From positions 1 to 8,663 of the forward strand of contig JAWLDB010000111.1 of assembly GCA_041686915.1 (NCBI GenBank): DNA of 8,663 nucleotides, given 5' to 3'. Below are positions 6,231 through 8,663 of the stretch, in pieces. Below the pieces are notes generated by a model. The model ran no database searches and was not told the DNA's origin. It worked only from the letters and a program-made list of their open reading frames with translations. Positions within the stretch are counted from its first letter, which is position 1, and the number at the start of each line of letters is the position of its first letter. The DNA is from JAWLDB01 sp041686915. GTDB taxonomy: Bacteria > Bacillota > UBA994 > UBA5500. Both the position numbers and the translations under genes were made by a program.

Positions 6231-6254
6231 TAGCGGCGGGCTTGTCCGGCGCAG

Positions 6255-6275
6255 TGTAAAGAACAGTTATTTACA
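6255..6275. promoter_or_regulatory. Putative operator: 21-bp near-perfect palindrome
   Basis: Outer arms TGTAAA (6255-6260) and TTTACA (6270-6275) and inner arms AAC (6262-6264) and GTT (6266-6268) give nine matching pairs out of ten around the central base 6265. The only mismatch is 6261/6269. The centre is about 47 bases upstream of the predicted transcription start of the exporter operon, a position more typical of an activator than a repressor. No regulator gene is adjacent and I do not recognise the motif. Confidence 0.55.
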
Positions 6276-6305
6276 GAACGAGGTGCGGGGTATGGGTAGA
6301 TAATC

Positions 6306-6330
6306 AAAAGGCGCCCCAGAAGGGGCGCCA
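6306..6330 (-). terminator. Intrinsic terminator of the MBG-repeat surface protein gene
   Basis: On the minus strand an eight-base perfect stem GGCGCCCC/GGGGCGCC (6310-6317 with 6322-6329) and a TTCT loop are followed by TTTTGATTATC. It lies about 40 bases past the stop of the surface protein gene and insulates it from the exporter promoter. There is no T-run on the plus strand, so it works in one direction only. Confidence 0.88.
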
Positions 6331-6370
6331 GTAGAGATAGTAAGGATCGTCAGTTCTCTGCAACTGGAAA

Positions 6371-8663
6371 CTAATCAGCTAGCCGGACTGTCACCAGGTT
6401 GCTGCTATCCCAGGTAACCTTGAAACCAAGCCTTTCACTGACGAAACGCAATGGTATCATAGTGCGACCGGGGGCAAGCTCTGGCGCCAGCGGCGTTCCA
6501 CTCGCTCCAATGATTGGAGTCTCTACTCCGTTAATGTACGCAGTGGTCGAACCGATGGTAAGGACTACGGTCTTGTCCTTGTAGGCCATGGTCGCGGTCT
6601 TGCTTGCTTCGTCCCAAGTAAAGTTGACACCGAAGTCCTGTAACATACGAATTGGCATGAATGTGTCGTTAGCTTTGTAGTAGCAGGCGACCATATCGCG
6701 CTCAATGCCGGCGATGCTGTAACCAGCGTTTCCTACTGTTGTCAGCAGCGGCTGCCAGTTGGGCTTCACTACTATGAAGCTGCTGAACTGATCGACCCAG
6801 AAGCTGAGACTCTTGAGCGTATAGGTCTCATAGGAACTTCCATCTTCATCTGTTACTGTTTCGATCACCAAATCGTAGTCCACATCGAAGATCATCTCAC
6901 GACTACCGTTGCTGTGGACTGCAAAGGTCATCAGTTCGTCGAGATATGCCTGCCGAAGCTCGTCAGACGCAGGGAGCGGCAGATCAAGTAGGATAGTGAC
7001 CTCGGTCTGCCCAGAGAGTTCAGTCTGCACACGCAACGCCTGACCTATAGGCTCCGTGCCGGCGGGTAGTTCACTTTGTAAGTCAGCTGGCGCCTGTCTG
7101 TCCACTACGAGCTGCAAAGGTTGCCCTTGTTCAGCCAGGGCATCTACTAGCTCCGAAGGTACAGATAGAGTCCCATGCGGAGCAGAGATATGCATGGTAA
7201 GCCCAGCAGCTGCGGTCAGCACCTCGCTAGGAACAGTAACTGCCATGGCAGGTTGTGCTGCTGATTCATCTTCTGTCCCTGAAAGGACAATCTGTACCTG
7301 CGTGGCGTTGTTATCCTTATCCTTCAGAATGCTAGTGGCGTAATCTGCCGGAATGCCGATATTCTCCACCGACCTGCCATCACTCAGCGTACCCATGGCG
7401 CTTTCCAGGGACATGCTGGTAATCTCACCACTCTCTGAGTAGGTAACCACGCTATAGGGCCCGTCTGATTGCTGTTCTGGAGTTGGTACAGTCGGCTTGT
7501 CGTCATCCTTAGGCCATGGCCAGATGGTCAGATCAGCAGGAACATATGTCAATTCATAGTTTGGACCTGCGGTCAGGGTGTCCTGCTCAATCTGGTATGT
7601 TCCATCGCGTTCTCCAGCAGTTCTAGAAAGAGAACCTGTTACGGTATCGCCTTCAACCAGCGTTCCCGAGGTAATGCTCCAAGTAAGGGCAGGGTCTGCA
7701 TTGCCGACATACTTGCGCTTGGCATCAGCTGCAATCGTAAGGGGTCGCTTCGTTATGGTCAAGGTGCCTGGCTCAAAGGTAATCTCGTAATTCGCGGAAG
7801 CGAGTCCTGCGGGTATAACCTGATAGTCACCAGACGCAACCTCGGTAACTGCGTCACCCGCAAAGGTTAGAGTACCCGTTAGAGCGGAAGCATCTTGATT
7901 TAGAACAAAACCGGAGTAAATTACGGTGAAGTCAGTGAAAGCTTCTCCGTCATAGACCCTGGATTTGTTCTCGGCTGTCACGTTGAGCGGAGCCTTGGTA
8001 ATAAGGAAATCTGCCCCAGCGAAGTCGATTGTGTAGTTGTCCCCCGCTGAAAGCGTTCCTTGCTGGATCCGGTAGGTACCGACATCTTCGCCAGCGGTGC
8101 GGGTAAGTTCTCCGCTGAAGGTGTCTGTACCAACCAGCGTCCCGCTGTAGGTCAGGGCTGGGTCAGCGTCACCGTAGATCTTGGTCTGTGCTGTAGCCGT
8201 CACGGTGACAGGCTTCTTAGTGATGGTCATGTCAGCGGGGATGTAAGTCAGGTCATAGTTACTGCCTGCAGTCAGCGTCCCCTGTTGGATCTGGTAGTCG
8301 CCGACATTCTCGCCTGCCACACGGCTAAGCGAACCCGTGAAGGCATCTTCCCCAACCAGTGTTCCACTGTAGGTCAGGGCTGGGTCATCATTACCGAAGG
8401 TTTTGGTCTTCGGATCGGCTGTTACAGTGACTGCTTTCTTGGTGATGGCCATATTGGCTGGCACATAGGTCAGCTCATAGTTACTGCCTGCAGTCAGCGT
8501 GCCCTGCTGAATCTCGTAAGTACCTACATTCTCGCCTGCCACACGGGTCAGCGAACCCGTGAAGGCATCTGTACCAACCAGCGTTCCACTATAGGTCAAG
8601 GCTGGATCAGTATCACCGTAGGTCTTTGTCTGTGCGGCAGCCGTCACGGTGACAGCTCTCTTA
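6371..8663 (-). CDS. MBG-repeat surface protein with C-terminal copper-amine-oxidase-N-like (stalk) domain (partial, 5' end outside window)
   Basis: A large secreted or cell-surface protein whose first part lies beyond the window. The frame is open to the edge, and the repeat pattern continues upstream of the first GTG (8647) as KRAVTVTAAAQTK, so that GTG is not the real start. It carries five MBG-type beta-sandwich repeats of 74-82 residues (8662-7520), each opening with K-x-x-V/L-T-V-T-A and usually containing YG-x-x-DPALTYSGTLVG. A proline/charge-rich linker follows (PWPKDDDKPTVPTPE). Then comes a domain of about 250 residues (roughly 7460-6750), with phrases such as VTVPSEVLTAA and SFWVDQFSSFIVV, like regions preceding SLH domains in other surface proteins. 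The C-terminus (about 6740-6374) is a copper-amine-oxidase-N-like stalk domain with FMPIRML and TMIPLRFVSERLGFKVTWD. No SLH or LPXTG anchor is present. Role in adhesion or envelope structure is inferred. Confidence 0.88.
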   Translation of the reverse strand, partial: KRAVTVTAAAQTKTYGDTDPALTYSGTLVGTDAFTGSLTRVAGENVGTYEIQQGTLTAGSNYELTYVPANMAITKKAVTVTADPKTKTFGNDDPALTYSGTLVGEDAFTGSLSRVAGENVGDYQIQQGTLTAGSNYDLTYIPADMTITKKPVTVTATAQTKIYGDADPALTYSGTLVGTDTFSGELTRTAGEDVGTYRIQQGTLSAGDNYTIDFAGADFLITKAPLNVTAENKSRVYDGEAFTDFTVIYSGFVLNQDASALTGTLTFAGDAVTEVASGDYQVIPAGLASANYEITFEPGTLTITKRPLTIAADAKRKYVGNADPALTWSITSGTLVEGDTVTGSLSRTAGERDGTYQIEQDTLTAGPNYELTYVPADLTIWPWPKDDDKPTVPTPEQQSDGPYSVVTYSESGEITSMSLESAMGTLSDGRSVENIGIPADYATSILKDKDNNATQVQIVLSGTEDESAAQPAMAVTVPSEVLTAAAGLTMHISAPHGTLSVPSELVDALAEQGQPLQLVVDRQAPADLQSELPAGTEPIGQALRVQTELSGQTEVTILLDLPLPASDELRQAYLDELMTFAVHSNGSREMIFDVDYDLVIETVTDEDGSSYETYTLKSLSFWVDQFSSFIVVKPNWQPLLTTVGNAGYSIAGIERDMVACYYKANDTFMPIRMLQDFGVNFTWDEASKTATMAYKDKTVVLTIGSTTAYINGVETPIIGASGTPLAPELAPGRTMIPLRFVSERLGFKVTWDSSNLVTVRLAD
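6374..6739 (-). other. Copper-amine-oxidase-N-like (stalk) domain region
   Basis: The last 120 or so residues of the surface protein match the copper amine oxidase N-terminal (stalk) family found at the ends of many Clostridia and Paenibacillus surface proteins. The pattern FMPIRMLQDFG ... TWDEASKTATM is repeated as TMIPLRFVSERLG ... TWDSSNLVTV, the usual internal duplication. In this setting it is a wall-associated or structural module, not an oxidase. Confidence 0.8.
7520..8662 (-). repeat. Five tandem MBG-domain repeats in the surface protein gene
   Basis: Units read on the minus strand are 8662-8441, 8440-8219 and 8218-7997 (222 bases, 74 residues each), 7996-7751 (82 residues) and 7750-7520 (77 residues). 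The first two share about 59 of 74 residues by my count and long runs of identical DNA. The third is slightly more distant. The fourth is a different subtype with VYDGEAF (YDG-like) in place of the YG-x-x-DPAL motif. The fifth is a diverged MBG copy (YVGNADPALTW). Confidence 0.85.

Noticed and set aside
8645..8647. GTG as the true start of the surface protein
   Set aside because: It falls inside an MBG repeat whose conserved opening residues continue in frame to the window edge, so the gene begins outside.

Overview
The window looks like chromosomal DNA of a Gram-positive-type anaerobe of the Bacillota (Clostridia or a related class). This rests on strong AGGAGG-type ribosome binding sites, a surface protein with MBG repeats and a C-terminal copper-amine-oxidase-N-like (stalk) domain, a BcrA-like ABC ATPase, and U-tailed intrinsic terminators. 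No rRNA, tRNA, transposase or marker gene is present, so a finer placement is not supported.

Layout, left to right. (1) Positions 1-596, minus strand: 5' part of an ABC-2-type (BcrA/CcmA-like) ATPase, cut by the window edge. (2) 597-835: divergent intergenic gap. (3) 836-2134, plus strand: a short methyl-accepting chemotaxis protein with two membrane helices and almost no extracellular sensor. (4) 2135-2644: 510 bases without a confident gene. It holds a possible tiny CxxC ORF, a bidirectional intrinsic terminator (2239-2278) and, at 2301-2627, a dense series of seven or so hairpin-forming palindromes. (5) 2645-6198, minus strand: two overlapping ABC exporter half-transporter genes read from 6198 downward. 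They share an ATGA overlap and behave as a heterodimer: one subunit has the degenerate signature motif, the other the degenerate Walker B. (6) 6199-6370: promoter region of the exporter pair, with a perfect TATAAT, no recognisable -35 and a near-perfect 21-bp palindrome just upstream, followed by the terminator of the next gene. (7) 6371-8663, minus strand: 3' part of a large repeat-containing surface protein, truncated by the window edge.

How it fits together. The exporter pair is the only clear operon. It is insulated upstream by the surface-protein terminator and converges on the chemotaxis gene, with which it probably shares the terminator at 2239-2278. If so, the exporter mRNA carries the whole palindrome cluster in its 3' UTR. 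The chemoreceptor, exporter and surface protein look like independent transcription units. I see no complete, clearly new multi-gene system. The least explained parts are the palindrome cluster and the putative operator in front of the exporter.
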